Source of the DNA: Candolleomyces eurysporus
Taxonomy: Eukaryota; Basidiomycota; Agaricomycetes; Agaricales; Psathyrellaceae
Direction of reading: 5' to 3'
Assembly (NCBI GenBank): GCA_027579435.1
Contig: JANBPK010001043.1
Span: 1 to 64,000, forward strand
DNA: 64,000 bases
The position numbers and the translations under genes were made by a program. Position 1 is the first letter of the stretch, and the number at the start of each line of letters is the position of its first letter. Positions 13,301 through 24,500 of the stretch are shown here, in pieces. The notes beneath the pieces are model-generated. The model was not told where the DNA came from, searched no databases, and was given only the letters and a program-made list of their open reading frames with translations.

Positions 13301-13953
13301 GGCTCGTACACTAAGCTTAAGTCTTGGTACAGCCATTTTAGCGAACTGAGCGCCACACTTTCCGGTCACCCAACTGTCGTCAAGTAAGTAGGCATTTCTG
13401 TTTAACCCGAAGTTCGAGGACTTAGGCTAAACTTTCGCGTTTGCAGTCTACACCTCTCAGTCCAATCAACGCCTCAAACATCAACCAACTTTGGTATGAT
13501 CTTCCGGTACAAGTTGAGTTCGATTCAGTCTCCTTGGTGCTTCTCTCTTTCCCTATCCTTCTCTGACCTACGTATACCCCTCTAATTCGACCTGTAGAAT
13601 TCTAGACGGCGTCTCGGACCACCAAACTCACTACGGCCTCGAACTGGCACGACTAGCCGACCTGCCCGCAGACGTCCTCCGTGAAGGACAGCGCGTAGCC
13701 GAAACCCTCGATGCGCTGCAGAAGAGGCAAGAGGAAGAAAGTGAAGGTTCGCAGATTGCTATGAGGAGGAAGGTTTTGCTGAGGGTGAGTGATCGAACGC
13801 CTGCTACTGCCCTAGGATTTAACACCCATGTTCATCTAGCTCCGAACACAGCTCAAACAAGTCTACGAACACTCTACACTCCCAGACGACGATTTGCTAG
13901 ATTACTTGAAGAGGTTCCATACGGATATCGCCAAGGCGTTCATTCACCTTTAG
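10383..13953 (+). CDS. MSH4: MutS homolog 4, meiotic crossover factor
   Basis: A many-exon gene of about 900 residues (yeast Msh4 878, human 936). The proposed start at 10383 gives a short Ser/Thr/Pro leader (MPFSRPTTAQSRPCTARP) running into STVYHESSYIVAVLEGRG. An N at 10438 in a C run must be dropped for the frame to continue. The N-terminal connector and lever/clamp regions follow. The ATPase has GPNMSGKSTYLRQL (Walker A, split by an intron after GPN), CFVPAEYASF, DDDLERSLSTFANEM and SLVLIDELGRGTSPREGVGI (Walker B and signature), then FFVTHFSELSATL. It ends KRFHTDIAKAFIHL. There is no mismatch-binding N-terminal domain I, as expected for MSH4. With MSH5 it clamps Holliday-junction intermediates in meiosis. 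The ATPase residues are intact. Confidence 0.92.
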
Positions 13954-14364
13954 ACATCTCTCGTCGTCGGCGAAAAACGGCAGACATGAGTAACTATGTA
14001 AACCGCAGTAGTGTGACGACGACGAAAAAAAGCAAATGCAAAATGCTATGTGATATGGATGCGTGTAATACATGTGCTGCTAGAATACAATTGGTGTGAT
14101 AGAAATGCTCGGGGAATCAATATGACGTGGTATACGTGCAAGTGCGTGAGAGAGAGCCCGGGGAACGTGTGGGTGGAAGGAGGTCAGGGGAACGATCGAT
14201 CGAAAATGCGAAGGGTGGGGGTATAGGTATATGTACAGATCATGTGTGCATGGTCGGAGCACTACAATAAGGCCAGTAGCAGCCGGTGATATTATAAGGC
14301 AAAGTTAAGGTTATATGGAATGGGTGTGATGTCGAACAGCAGGGGCAGGTCCGGGAAGGGAAGG
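13954..14364. other. Convergent intergenic spacer
   Basis: It contains the 3' UTR of MSH4 and that of the small minus-strand gene. I see nothing else in it. Confidence 0.4.
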
Positions 14365-14835
14365 CTATACGTGTACTCCAGCTACACGCAATAGCTCCCT
14401 AACTTCTGGTGAGTCGGGCTTCAACTCGGGTTGAAGCCCAGGCGTTATCGAGAGGTTGACGGCTTGTCGTTTTATTGTCGTGGTTACAAGGTATTTTCGG
14501 AAAATGCCCTTGAGAAGTAAAGGTTCAGTTAACGAAGAATAAGGAATAAAGTAGAGATAAGTACCCTGTCGGTGTACACGATCTCAACCTCGTCCACGAT
14601 GATGCCTTTTCGCCATTTAGGCTTGCATCCATCGCCCTCTGCGACTTTCACCCACACACGAGTGCCACTCTAATTAAAAGTAATTGATCGGTTAGTTAGT
14701 TATACCGGGTAATGAAAGAGGTGAACATACCGATGGACACCAATGGAACGGCTCTTCTAGTGAATGAGGCTGCACGTCTAGCAGGGTATCTTCGATGGTA
14801 TACGGTACCGTTTCTTTCCAATTTCGCAACCTCAT
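14365..14835 (-). CDS. Small hypothetical protein, three exons
   Basis: I do not recognise this gene. Three minus-strand exons (14835-14731, 14669-14565, 14508-14365) join in phase to a 117-residue protein that begins MRLRNWKETVPYTIEDTLL and ends LLRVAGVHV. Both introns have GT-AG ends; the first also carries an ACTAAC-type branch site shortly before its acceptor. The middle contains SGTRVWVKVAEGDGCKPKW and KGIIVDEVEIVYTDR, which looks like a compact beta-rich fold. There is no signal peptide or membrane segment. The start is the first ATG in the open frame after an upstream stop; a further 5' exon cannot be excluded. The clean splicing favours a real gene over the overlapping + strand frame at 14712-15089. 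Confidence 0.5.
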
Positions 14836-16127
14836 TGTATAACGACGCGACGAAAAATCAATTGGATTCGTTCTATAGAGCGACGGGGACGAAAACGAGA
14901 GTGTCCGAGGACCAGCGGGGACCAAGTAGTATAGCTATCGATAGGAGGAGGAGACGGGAAGACAAGGTGACCAAGTCGAGCGCGGGGGGGNCGTTGGAGA
15001 TGAGTCGTCTTGAACTTGTCAAGGCTCCCTATATACCCGTCGAGAAAGCCACTCGGGCAACCCACGAGGGTTCCAAGTTGAGAGATTAGATTGATACAAG
15101 AAAAAGAAAGAGACAGATATCGATCTCGAGTGCCCACAGAAGTGATCGCAACAATAGAGTGAAGCGATTTGGGGATTCTTGTTCTTACGAAGAGCGCCCA
15201 TTTGTTGAGCCACTCAGCGGGAACAGTAGCAAGCTCCAGGTATGCGGATGATGGATTCTATCCGGACTGGTTGTGACGTGCCAGCAACCCCGCTTGCGGG
15301 TATCATCAAAGAGAATGCTGGCTGCGGCTCTGCCTATTGTGCTGGAGCCTTCCAGCGAGCACATTCCACAGCACCACGAAGCATCAGAATGGAGAGACAC
15401 GAGATGAAGACCCAGGGTCTCCAAGCCACTCGAATGAATTTTCGGCGACGAGTGACAGTGACAGAAGTGGCTCGAAACAAAAGAGCGAGAGAAAGGAATC
15501 GCTTGAGCGGGGAAACAAAAGGGTAGCCGGAAATAGATGTTCTCCATTCCTGTCGTGATCAGGGCTTTCTTCCTCGTTTATCCTCTTCATCTTACGTCCT
15601 CTCAACCCACGATGCTCATTTGCTAAGATCGAATCATTTTAGTTACTCTTTTGTTGCTTTTCTCAGGCTGCCGGCGACCTGCTGATCATATCTTTCACCA
15701 AAACGCCACACTAACACATGAAGCTGTTCCGACCACTCTGCTGCAACGAGGGCTCGACTTTCCGTCTGGCCTGCCACCTTTCTAGTACTTTGTGGTCAGT
15801 TTCCGTTTCTCGTCGACCTAGCTCTCAGTGCTTCCTCGAATAACGGAAGAGCGCCATGGTAACCTTGCTTCTCGCCTTACACCCCGGGATCCACAGTTTC
15901 TTGCCTAGTTCTCCCAACACGCGGCTCAAATCGACCGTTTTTCTGGTTTCGCGAGCGCCTAATTAACCTTATGACCAGGAGCGTTGCACGGCCTCGGCGT
16001 CCTATGTCCAAAGGGCGGAAATGAACTGCAAATTCGAGCGACTTGCTGCGCCTCGCGCCAGTGGTACACTTCGTCCCTAGCAACTTTCTTGCTGGTTCTC
16101 TGAAATGTGCAATTGGCCACGAGTCTC
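14836..16127. other. Border between core block and array
   Basis: About 1.3 kb without a convincing gene. An N (14991) follows a G run. A polar Ser/Glu-rich + strand frame near 15337-15558 and a minus-strand exon-like piece near 15230-15185 (ELATVPAEWLNKWALF followed by GTAAGA) were seen, but neither can be extended into a gene. This is the transition from single-copy genes to the repeat array. Confidence 0.4.
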
Positions 16128-16134
16128 ATAAATA
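16128..16134 (+). promoter_or_regulatory. TATA-like box of BTB gene A
   Basis: ATAAATA lies 104 bp before the ATG of the BTB/POZ gene, followed by a pyrimidine-rich leader. It is plausible only by position and composition. Confidence 0.35.
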
Positions 16135-16237
16135 CTTGGACTCAAGTGACAAGCGACTAGCCTCTCAACGCACTTCAATACCCCGCTTCACTCACCACCA
16201 TCTTTATCCCTACTCGCCATCTCTTCGGATCAGCACC

Positions 16238-17343
16238 ATGTCATTCAACGCCTCTACGCAGAGCAAACCCTCGAAGTCGGAGAAGGCAGCCTTTCCGCCT
16301 CAAACATCTTGCCACAAGAAATATTACATCAATGGGGGGGGACCTCTACATTTTGGTAAGACTCCGGAACGGGCTCTCTTCCCTTTCACCTCCACTCACG
16401 GCTTTCTCCTCTTCGACAACAGATCTCCCCCGTGTACTTCAGGGTGAACTCACACTTTTTCTCGAGTCCAGAAGGTACAGCCTTCTTCGAGAACTTCGTG
16501 CCTGTCGGCACCAAGCTCGACCCCAATGCTCTGCCTGGGACCGGCGGTCCCGAAAAAGCGATTATCATAAGGACTGCCACAGTTGAAGAATTTTGCAAAT
16601 TTCTCTGGGTATTCTATAACGAGTACGTTACCGCCTTTCCATTCTTACTGGACCTTCAGGTGCTCAGATTGGCCGGCTAGAAAGATCGACGATTACTCTG
16701 AAGCTAACCTGGCAGATTGGTTCACCATTCTACGCCTCGCTCATGAGTGGGGTTTCAAACACGTCAAGACGCTCGCACTTAGATACATCAAGAAGCAGGA
16801 CAACGAAATTCCGAACGTCGTCGACCGGCTCGTTGCCTACGAAAAGTACTCCCCGCCTATCGACACCCTCCTTCCTCTCTACATGGAGCTTATCGGGCGG
16901 GATGAATACCCTACTGAGGCCGAGTGCGAGCTTCTCGGTGACCACAAGGCCCTCAAAATTCATCGGGCCCGTGAAAGGTTGCTACGAGCGTCGAAGAAAG
17001 CTGGTAGTGGTCGCCTTGACCCAGCTCAAGTCAAAGCTATCGTCGTTGAAACCCTAGGCCTCAGCGGCGATCTTGCTGCCACCGGGACGATGCCCTTCAG
17101 CTCGAGTATGTCTTCAGCGTTTCTACTTCTTATAAATGCTGAACCGGTCTTTGGTCTGCAGAGCCCACACCTACATCCTCAGGCTCCAATTCCAAGGATA
17201 CTGATGGCCCGAAACCCCACGCGACGAAGTCAGAGAGCACTGAGGGTAATCATGAGCCACCGAGTGTCTTCGACAACGGCGACTTGAACTTGAAGCCCAA
17301 CTATGGTAAGAACGCCTGGAAGAACAAGGACAGCGGGGCCTGA
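16238..17343 (+). CDS. BTB/POZ domain protein, array copy A
   Basis: Four exons (16238-16355, 16423-16622, 16681-17105, 17162-17343) encode 307 residues if one G is removed from the G8 run at 16334-16341. As given, the frame breaks there (INGG then DLYIL). All other splice phases agree with the intact copy at 38863. The domain follows the mushroom BTB pattern: a strand before the first intron (DLYIL), an FRV..FF segment (ISPVYFRVNSHFFSSPEG), a central EKAIIIRTATVEEFCKFLWV strand-helix, then ADWFTILRLAHEWGFKHVKT, as in BTB/BACK-type fungal proteins. The tail is Ser/Thr/Pro-rich and ends NYGKNAWKNKDSGA. BTB proteins of this kind are commonly dimerising adaptors, some for cullin-3 ligases; the substrate here is unknown. 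Because only a homopolymer is at fault, I judge the gene probably intact. Confidence 0.7.
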
Positions 17344-17599
17344 ACTTCCTTCATTGACGCAGCCGTCTCCCCGATTTCTACGGTATCATTCGACGAGCAA
17401 AATGTCAGCCGCCACTCTCTACCGACGTTGGCGCTCTTTTATTCCATCATCTCTCTGAACGTCGTGGTTTTCTGGAAGTTGCTGTAGTACTCGCTGTACA
17501 CGTAGTTTATTATCTTGATACGAGTTTATCGTTTCCAGTCATCGAACCTCTTGACTCTGATGAGACTCTTCGCTGTCCCACTAGAGCCGTTGACGGTTC

Positions 17600-17930
17600 T
17601 CTGGCTGGTTGCTGATACGGATGGCTAATCGACTGACTGTTCGCCGACTAGCCCCTCGCTGAAGAGGATTCAACTGATTATTGACTACTTACTGACTAGC
17701 CTTGACCACACACCGACTAGTCATTGACCGACCATTGACTGCTTGCCGACTTGGCTCCGACTAGGCTTGACCGCATACTGACTGGTCAATGACGGTCATC
17801 ATGATCAACCGGTTGCCGACTTTTACCTCACTGCCAGTGCTCCCTGACGGTCATCAACAGGTACGGGTCTGCTGCTGTCTGAAATTCACCGACTGGCCAT
17901 CGACAGGTCAATCACGATTCAGCAATTTTG
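17600..17930. repeat. Degenerate GACTG-word tract, unit A
   Basis: About 330 bases made largely of imperfect words such as GACTGACT, CGACTAG, TTGACTG and ACTGGTC, without a strict period. Equivalent tracts occur at the same place in three other units, each between a BTB end and the polymerase gamma 3' fragment. Confidence 0.65.
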
Positions 17931-18144
17931 TGAACACGCTCTGTCTTCGCGCCTATCGTCAGATCTAGGGATGGACGAGCTGCCTCAAGGAGTTGCATTC
18001 TTTCTCTGCGATGGACGCCGACAAGAAGCCTTGCATGACGCCTTCAACCTTTCATACAAGGATGGTCAAGCAATGCCAGAAAACGACTCCTACGTTGACT
18101 CTTCAAGTTTGGATGAATTCATAGATCCTGATTGCCTCATATGA
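17930..18144 (+). pseudogene. Polymerase gamma 3' fragment, unit A
   Basis: A 57-residue frame at 17971-18144 begins MDELPQGVAFFLCDGRRQEA. In mitochondrial DNA polymerase gamma (Mip1/POLG) the region downstream of the catalytic HDEVRYL motif reads roughly 'DLPQSVAFFSAVD'. The copies at 28856, 50024 and 53405 support this, because between them they keep upstream residues (HRLGMDDLP) and downstream ones (CMTPSTQPTPIPP). The fragment contains no polymerase motif and cannot be functional as a polymerase. It could still be translated as a micro-ORF, but nothing suggests that. Confidence 0.55.
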
Positions 18145-18164
18145 CGCGAAGGAGGTGCGTTTTG

Positions 18165-18188
18165 GTCACGGCTCACGCTCGTTGTGAC
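18165..18188. promoter_or_regulatory. Conserved inverted-repeat element, unit A
   Basis: GTCAC, 14 bases including CTCACGCTC, then GTGAC: an inverted pair about 324 bp before the helicase start codon. The same block recurs at 40674-40695 in unit C and, with changes, in units B and D and in both polymerase gamma segments. It could be an operator or just a shared relic. Confidence 0.35.
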
Positions 18189-18456
18189 ACTACGTGATGA
18201 ATGCCACGGGTCTTTTCGATGTTTACTAGCTAGTGGACAATATCCACGATGTTTTTTGGCTTCCAGCACAAGGCGTTGCAGAATGCCCAATTTGCAGCTA
18301 TCTCATTCTCGTCTCAGATCTCAATACACTTCCCTTCGTTAACTTTCGAGAGTCCGAAGGATGTGCCAACACGCGCAGCAGTTTCCACGGGGCCCGGAAG
18401 GAGCCCACATGGCCAAACACTGACTATATCGAGGTCTCATCTACCCGCTCAAGCCG

Positions 18457-18465
18457 TATATAAAG
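18457..18465 (+). promoter_or_regulatory. TATA box of helicase gene A
   Basis: TATATAAAG, 55 bp before the ATG, is followed by a leader (TTCCTTCCCACCAGTGT) that is nearly identical before all four large genes. Copy B keeps the same box; copies C and D have mutated versions. Confidence 0.6.
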
Positions 18466-18511
18466 GGTCGATGGCCTCGAATCGATCTTTCCTTCCCACC
18501 AGTGTCTAGTT

Positions 18512-21500
18512 ATGAAACCAGAGGCTAGAAACGCACTTCCGGAACTCTGGCTTCCAAAGCTATGTTCCGAACTCGCTGGTGCTCAATCTGTCGAGGACGT
18601 TCGAACTGTCCTCGACGGGTTGGGTGCCTCTTGGCTTTCTGACAATCAGGTTGAAAGTGTATTGAGACAACTCCTCGAAGCCACTGAGCATAAGCAGTTA
18701 TTCGAGCTCGTATTGGCATGTAAGTCCTCTTCCAGTTCGCAGCCTATGATGTTTCAACTGATTCATCTCTAAAGATGGAAGTTGGTCTCGGCGCCTTTCA
18801 GCTTGGCTTTTGAAAAGCTTCCCGAAACACTCAGTCGACGAATTCCAGACCGTTATTCACAGCGAGATCCTTGAGAGGCTTTCGCATTCCCTATTTGCCC
18901 TTCCATGTGCCTTTGAGCGGGAAAAGCAGCTTTTCCTTTCGGAGGCCAGATTCCGAGTGGAGGCAATTCCCCATGTTCTGAAGTATATGGTCGATTTCGC
19001 TCTTGAAAAGACAGAAGCCCTCATGGATGTCGTTGAAGCCGACTCTGAAAGCTTCTTCATTGGAAAGAAACAAAAGCAATCCCATACAAAGAGCGGGCGC
19101 CAGATGGAGCGGCAAAATAGTAGCCCGAAACAGCAGCACCTCGCCCGGTTGAATGTTACTGACCCTAAGTCGAAGGAAGAAGCTTCCTCCAATGCCAGTC
19201 TTTTGTTAGATACATTGAAAAGGACATTCTCGGTACGTCTTATGCCAAATTGCATCACGTACAAGCCGCCTCATTCAATCACAGCGATACCTTGACCTTT
19301 TACGAGAACCTGAAGTCTACTCGACTATTCAAAGCATGTTTGTCGTTTCGGTCCCCACCAACACAGGCAATCACGAAGAAAGGAGCCAGCAACCTGCCAA
19401 TGGCTCTGCTGCAGAAGTACCTGCAGACGTAACCCCGGACTCGGAGGCGTATCCTTGCGTCCAACCCATGTCAGAGTGCGTAAAATTCTCGACTGGTATG
19501 ATAACTGGGTCAATCTGACGCTGTAATTCTTTCAGAGCACTCTATTTTGAAAGCGCCTCTGGGTTCGGAGACTGGCGCATATTGATCTCATCCCGCGCGG
19601 ACGGAGATTTGCGTGAAGCTCGAAGGGGCGATGCAAAATTCTTCAAAATCGTCATCAGGAAGATTGCGTGAGTCCCCGGATACCACCGGTTGCTGCTTTC
19701 ACAGAAGTTGACTTTCGCTAGTGAATTGTCTAACGGGCAGTTCTCTGACGACAATCAAACGCGATTGAACAGACCGAATATCCAGTTTCCGATCTACGCA
19801 GCGAAAGTGACTGGTGACAATCGGCTTGTTGTATGTTTCATCTTAGTGGTGTCTTTCCATCTCTCACTCTTCGCTAGTACCAAATCGACTGCATTCCGGA
19901 GTACAACAGTACCGTAAGTTTTCTGCTTATCTCTGCCAAAATGGTGCTCTGCAGTTTCTCACTTTGACGGCAGCTCGAGCGTCAAGGTATGATAGCATAC
20001 TTTCCGTTCATTGACGGGGAAGTTAGTTGACGATCTCAGTTATCAAAATCTTTGGTATCTATCCCCGTTCTAAGATCAACAGGGGCTTCTGGGACTCGAT
20101 GGGCTATCAACTTTCAAAGAAAGGGAAGGCATACCGCGATCGATGCACATTCAGGATGAAGCCTCATCATAAAGGCGACTATGTTATTCCACCGGCGACC
20201 TTCACTCCTCTTGGGAAAGAAGTTTCTGACAATAATATCATCCCCGAGTTACCGAAAGAAGATCTCGACGAGGTATGTCGCTAATGTATTTGATGATTGG
20301 TCATGTGCCTTTTGATACAAAAAATGTTTCGTAGATTCACTCACTACTGGTGTAAGTCCCGAGGTGTGCCCAAAAGGACGCGGGTGACTCAATCCACCCC
20401 TCTTAGTCTGGAGAAATTCGTCGCTCTATCCAAGGAATTGCTCAAAAGTAGGTCGCGCCGTTTGGCTTTGAATGCAATATACTGATTTGCATAGGCATCG
20501 TCGTTGACCTTGACGTCGCTCATGTCTTCGATGTCTCGTAAGTTCGATCCTTCTCCCGTACTTGAAACTGTTTCACTTGCCCTCTAGTCCCAGGGAGAGA
20601 GAAATTATTGAGCATCAAAACTCATGCTATGTTATTGGTCGGAGTGGGACGGGGTGGGTACCGTGAACCTCTCCGCAAATCTTCCTAATATTTCGGACAA
20701 GGAAAACGACTACGATGCTGTTCAAAATGCTCGGCATCGAGCGCGCCTATACCCAACACTCAGAAATCTCGCCAGTCTCTAGGCCCCGACAGATTTTTGT
20801 CACTCAGTCGCGTGTCCTTGCAACGCACGTTGAAGAATATTTCTCCAAGTTGTTGGCATCGCTCGCAGCGACCACGAAATCGAAAGAAGAGCTGAAGGAG
20901 ATTGCAGAGCAACAGAAACTCCTGAAAGAGGGCGACGACGTACTTTACGATGTTGAGGACGACATGACATGGAAGGCTAATCTACCCCCAAAGTTTAGCT
21001 TGCTCAAAGACGAGCACTTCCCGCTATTTTTGACCTTTGAGCGAGTGCGTCTACCTCTTTTCTCATTAGAGATTTCCTTTTTGATGAATTCTTGCAGCTT
21101 TGCCAACTACTTCTAGGTGATGTTGAAAACGCTGGGGATGTCGGTGGCAACGGCAAGAGGCAATTGATCACATACGATGTCTTCCTCGAGCAATATTGGC
21201 CTCATTTCTCTCAAGGCTTGACAAAGAATCTTGGTAGGTCTTACTCATTTGCTGCGGAATTTACCTCATTTCGGCTCTTGCAGATCCCGCTCTAGTTTTC
21301 AGCGAGCTACTTGGTACGTTTTCCTTGTGAACAGACATCAAGCAGAGGACTAAAGCTCCACCATAGGTGTGATAAAAGGATCCGAGCAGTCGCTCAGCCA
21401 TGAAACTCGATATCTGGATTTGACGACTTACACGAACCTCAGTCATCGCGCACAACATGTTTTCGCCAAACAGCGGGATCAACTTTATTCGCTATTCCAA

Positions 21501-24500
21501 GCCTACATGAAGTACAAGAAGCAACGTGGTGAATACGACACTGCTGATAGGTGGATATATGATCCGTATCATCCCTCTGTTTTCAGAAGTAACATCAACC
21601 TTCTCTTTAGAACACATCACGTTCTGAAGGCATTCGACGCGACAGGCGTCCCGGGGACGAAGATAGACTATCTGTAAGCCTAGCTTGAAGTCAATGAACC
21701 ACCCTGATGTTGCTCCTTAGGTATGTCGATGAGGCGCAGGACAATCTCCTCATCGATGCAATGCGTAAGTATTGCACGGAGAAAGAGTATTTCTGCGATG
21801 CTAATAGTCCCTGCAATACCCTAGTTCTCCGATCGCTGTGCCGCAACCCCAACGGTCTATTTTGGGCTGGAGACACCGCACAGACGATTGCTATTGGAAG
21901 CTCCTTCAGGTTCAATGATCTAAAAGCTTTCCTGTACCGACTCGAGGTGTGTTTGCTTCGCCTTTCCGGAAATCGCTGGAGACCTCTGGCTTAATTATTT
22001 TTAGAGACGTCGAGAGCAAGGCGAAAGGGGTATAACACAATCCGAACTGCGCACCTTCCAACTCACCGTGAACTACCGCTCTCATGCTGGGATTGTTCGA
22101 TGCGCAACTGCGGTAATCGAGTTGATTACCCATTTCTGGCCATACGCGATCGACTTCCTCGAACCTGAGCAGGGTGTTGTTGATGGTGCAAAACCAGTCT
22201 TTTTCAGTGGTTGGGACACCAACACAGTCCAATATGTCAGTACTCTAGCCGATTTCCCTTACTGTCATCTGACCCACTTTTTTCAGAAACAATTCCTATC
22301 CGGAAACTCGTAAGTACATGTTCAGCGTCATTTTTGATGCATCCTTTTGAATGACGCGAAATTCGCAGCGGCGAGAGAATTGAATTTGGGGCTCGACAGT
22401 GTGAGTCCCGCTCAAGACATTATTCAGTCGTGATATTGACAGGGAGCAGGTATCCTGGTGCGAGACGAGGCGGCCAAAGCCGAACTGCGAAAGCAAGTCG
22501 GCGACATTGGATTGATTCTGTCAGCGCATTCCACTGTCTTCGCAGTCAAATTGCTTACCCATAATCATACGTGGCTAGCACACTGTACGAAAGCAAAGGT
22601 CTCGAATTTGATGATGTAAGAGATGGTTCTGCAACACCGGGTGTGCACTAATCTGGTTTCTCAGGTCCTATTATACAGGTTCTTCGAAGATTCGACCGTG
22701 GATGTTAACCAATGGCGCGTTGTGTTGAACCTAGTCGAAGCGCCAACGGGACTTAATGCATATGCTCCCCGCTTCGACGAGGCGCGGCATGCGGGTGTCT
22801 GCAGTGAAGTCAGTCTGTCTATCATTTGACTGGTAAACTTCTCGTGTGACCGAAATTCTAGCTGAAATTCCTCTATGTTGCCGTCACCCGGTCGAGGAAA
22901 AACCTCTGGATCATTGATTGCTCAAACAAGGCTGAACCAATGAAGGTCGGTATACGCTCAGTGTTGCTCCTACTACTGTGTCTCACCTTCCCTCAGATGC
23001 TATGGGATTCTAAGGGATTTATCCAGAGCTGTGTGCCTGGCGGCGATGTTCCTCAACTTGCGGTGAGCTCGACTGCCGAGGAATGGGCCGCTACTGGTCG
23101 TACCATGTTTATCAATCGAAGGTACCTGCAAGCTGTTCATGCCTTCGAGCGCGCTGGCTTGTCTCGCGAGGCGAAGACCGCGTACATTCATCACCTCCGC
23201 GATATCGCGCGATCGATTCAGCCCATTAACAAAGAGGCCACATCTGCCAAGCGGGATGCATTCCGTCATGCAGCCGAATCCTTCTTAGAGGGTGCACGAG
23301 ACGCAAAAGGCAAAGAGCAGCTTGTGCTTTACCACAACGCTGCCGACTGCTTTGAGAATGCAGGAAGCTGTGACGGCAATACGGAGGACTATAGCAAGGC
23401 AATTCGAGCGTACGAGGCTGCCAGTGAATACACGCCCACGGTCAGACTGTATATGAAGATTGAGAAGTTGGATGAAGCGGTCGATGTCATCAGAAAACAT
23501 CGGCATGACGTTGACCAGGAGCTCGCGAAAAACGTGTGGGATGTCGCAAGGTTGTTCTACTTCAAGAACAAGGAACTCGAGTGAGTCTACGTGTCAATCC
23601 GATCAACTCTTTCTAACCAGGGTCTACACCCCAGGAAAGCGAAGACCTTGTTCGAGTCGGTCGACGAGGAGCTGGAGTACTTGAAGAAAGACATTCTCCT
23701 CAATGATTGTTACGCTGCTGTGCTTGCTGAACACGGCAAATACCAGGAGGCTGCTAATATCCATCTGCGGGAAGGGCGTATTACGAAAGCTATTAAAGTT
23801 CTTATAGACGACAAAGAAAACGAGGAATCGAAGCGTCAGGCGTATGATTGCATTCTTCAAGGGCTCTGGGAGAGCACTCCTTTCTCTCAGAAAATCAAGG
23901 ACACTGACGACGCTGCTCCCAAATTCTTGCAATTCGCATCCAAATTGGGCCAGGACACTACGCTTCTCTCACCCACAAAAAAAGGATGAGGTAAATTCGG
24001 AGTTCTCCCAATTATACTTGACCGAAAACTCATATTCTTTTCGATAGTTGGAGCTGTTCCAGAGCCTGTGCAAATCCGATGACGCATCCGTATTCCGCCG
24101 GCTCGCCTATCGCTTCCTCGCTCGGAAGGAAATCAATCAAACCGTGTTCTGCTTTGACCGCTACTTCATCCAATTTCCGTCGACTTTGGAGATCACCAAT
24201 GCAGACATGGTGGAAATTTTGAAAGATTTTCACCAATACTACCATTCATTTTGTGGTTTGATCTCACGGTTGGACCTGTCCGACAAGAATACGCAGAAAC
24301 TTTTCGATTTCCGCCCAACCTCGACTGGAAGTACCTATCGGATCAAAATCAAGACTTGGTTGTACCGACGAGTCATTGCCAAGGGTACAGCGGTCAAGCC
24401 GCCAAGTTTTAGAAGAGAAGACGGATTTATTCTCATGTCGAGCATTGAACTTCGGCAATTCCTCGAGGCTGTTCTTTGGCGGCACCTGGAACGGCGAATT

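Noticed and set aside
14712..15089. 125-codon + strand frame as a gene
   Set aside because: It overlaps the minus-strand three-exon gene with clean splice sites, contains an N beside a G run, and shows no recognisable domain.
15185..15235. Exon ELATVPAEWLNKWALF with GTAAGA donor on the minus strand
   Set aside because: A single short piece; no in-phase upstream or downstream exon could be assigned.
17971..18144. Functional micro-protein of 57 residues
   Set aside because: The sequence is explained as a polymerase gamma 3' fragment, and the frame differs in the other three copies.
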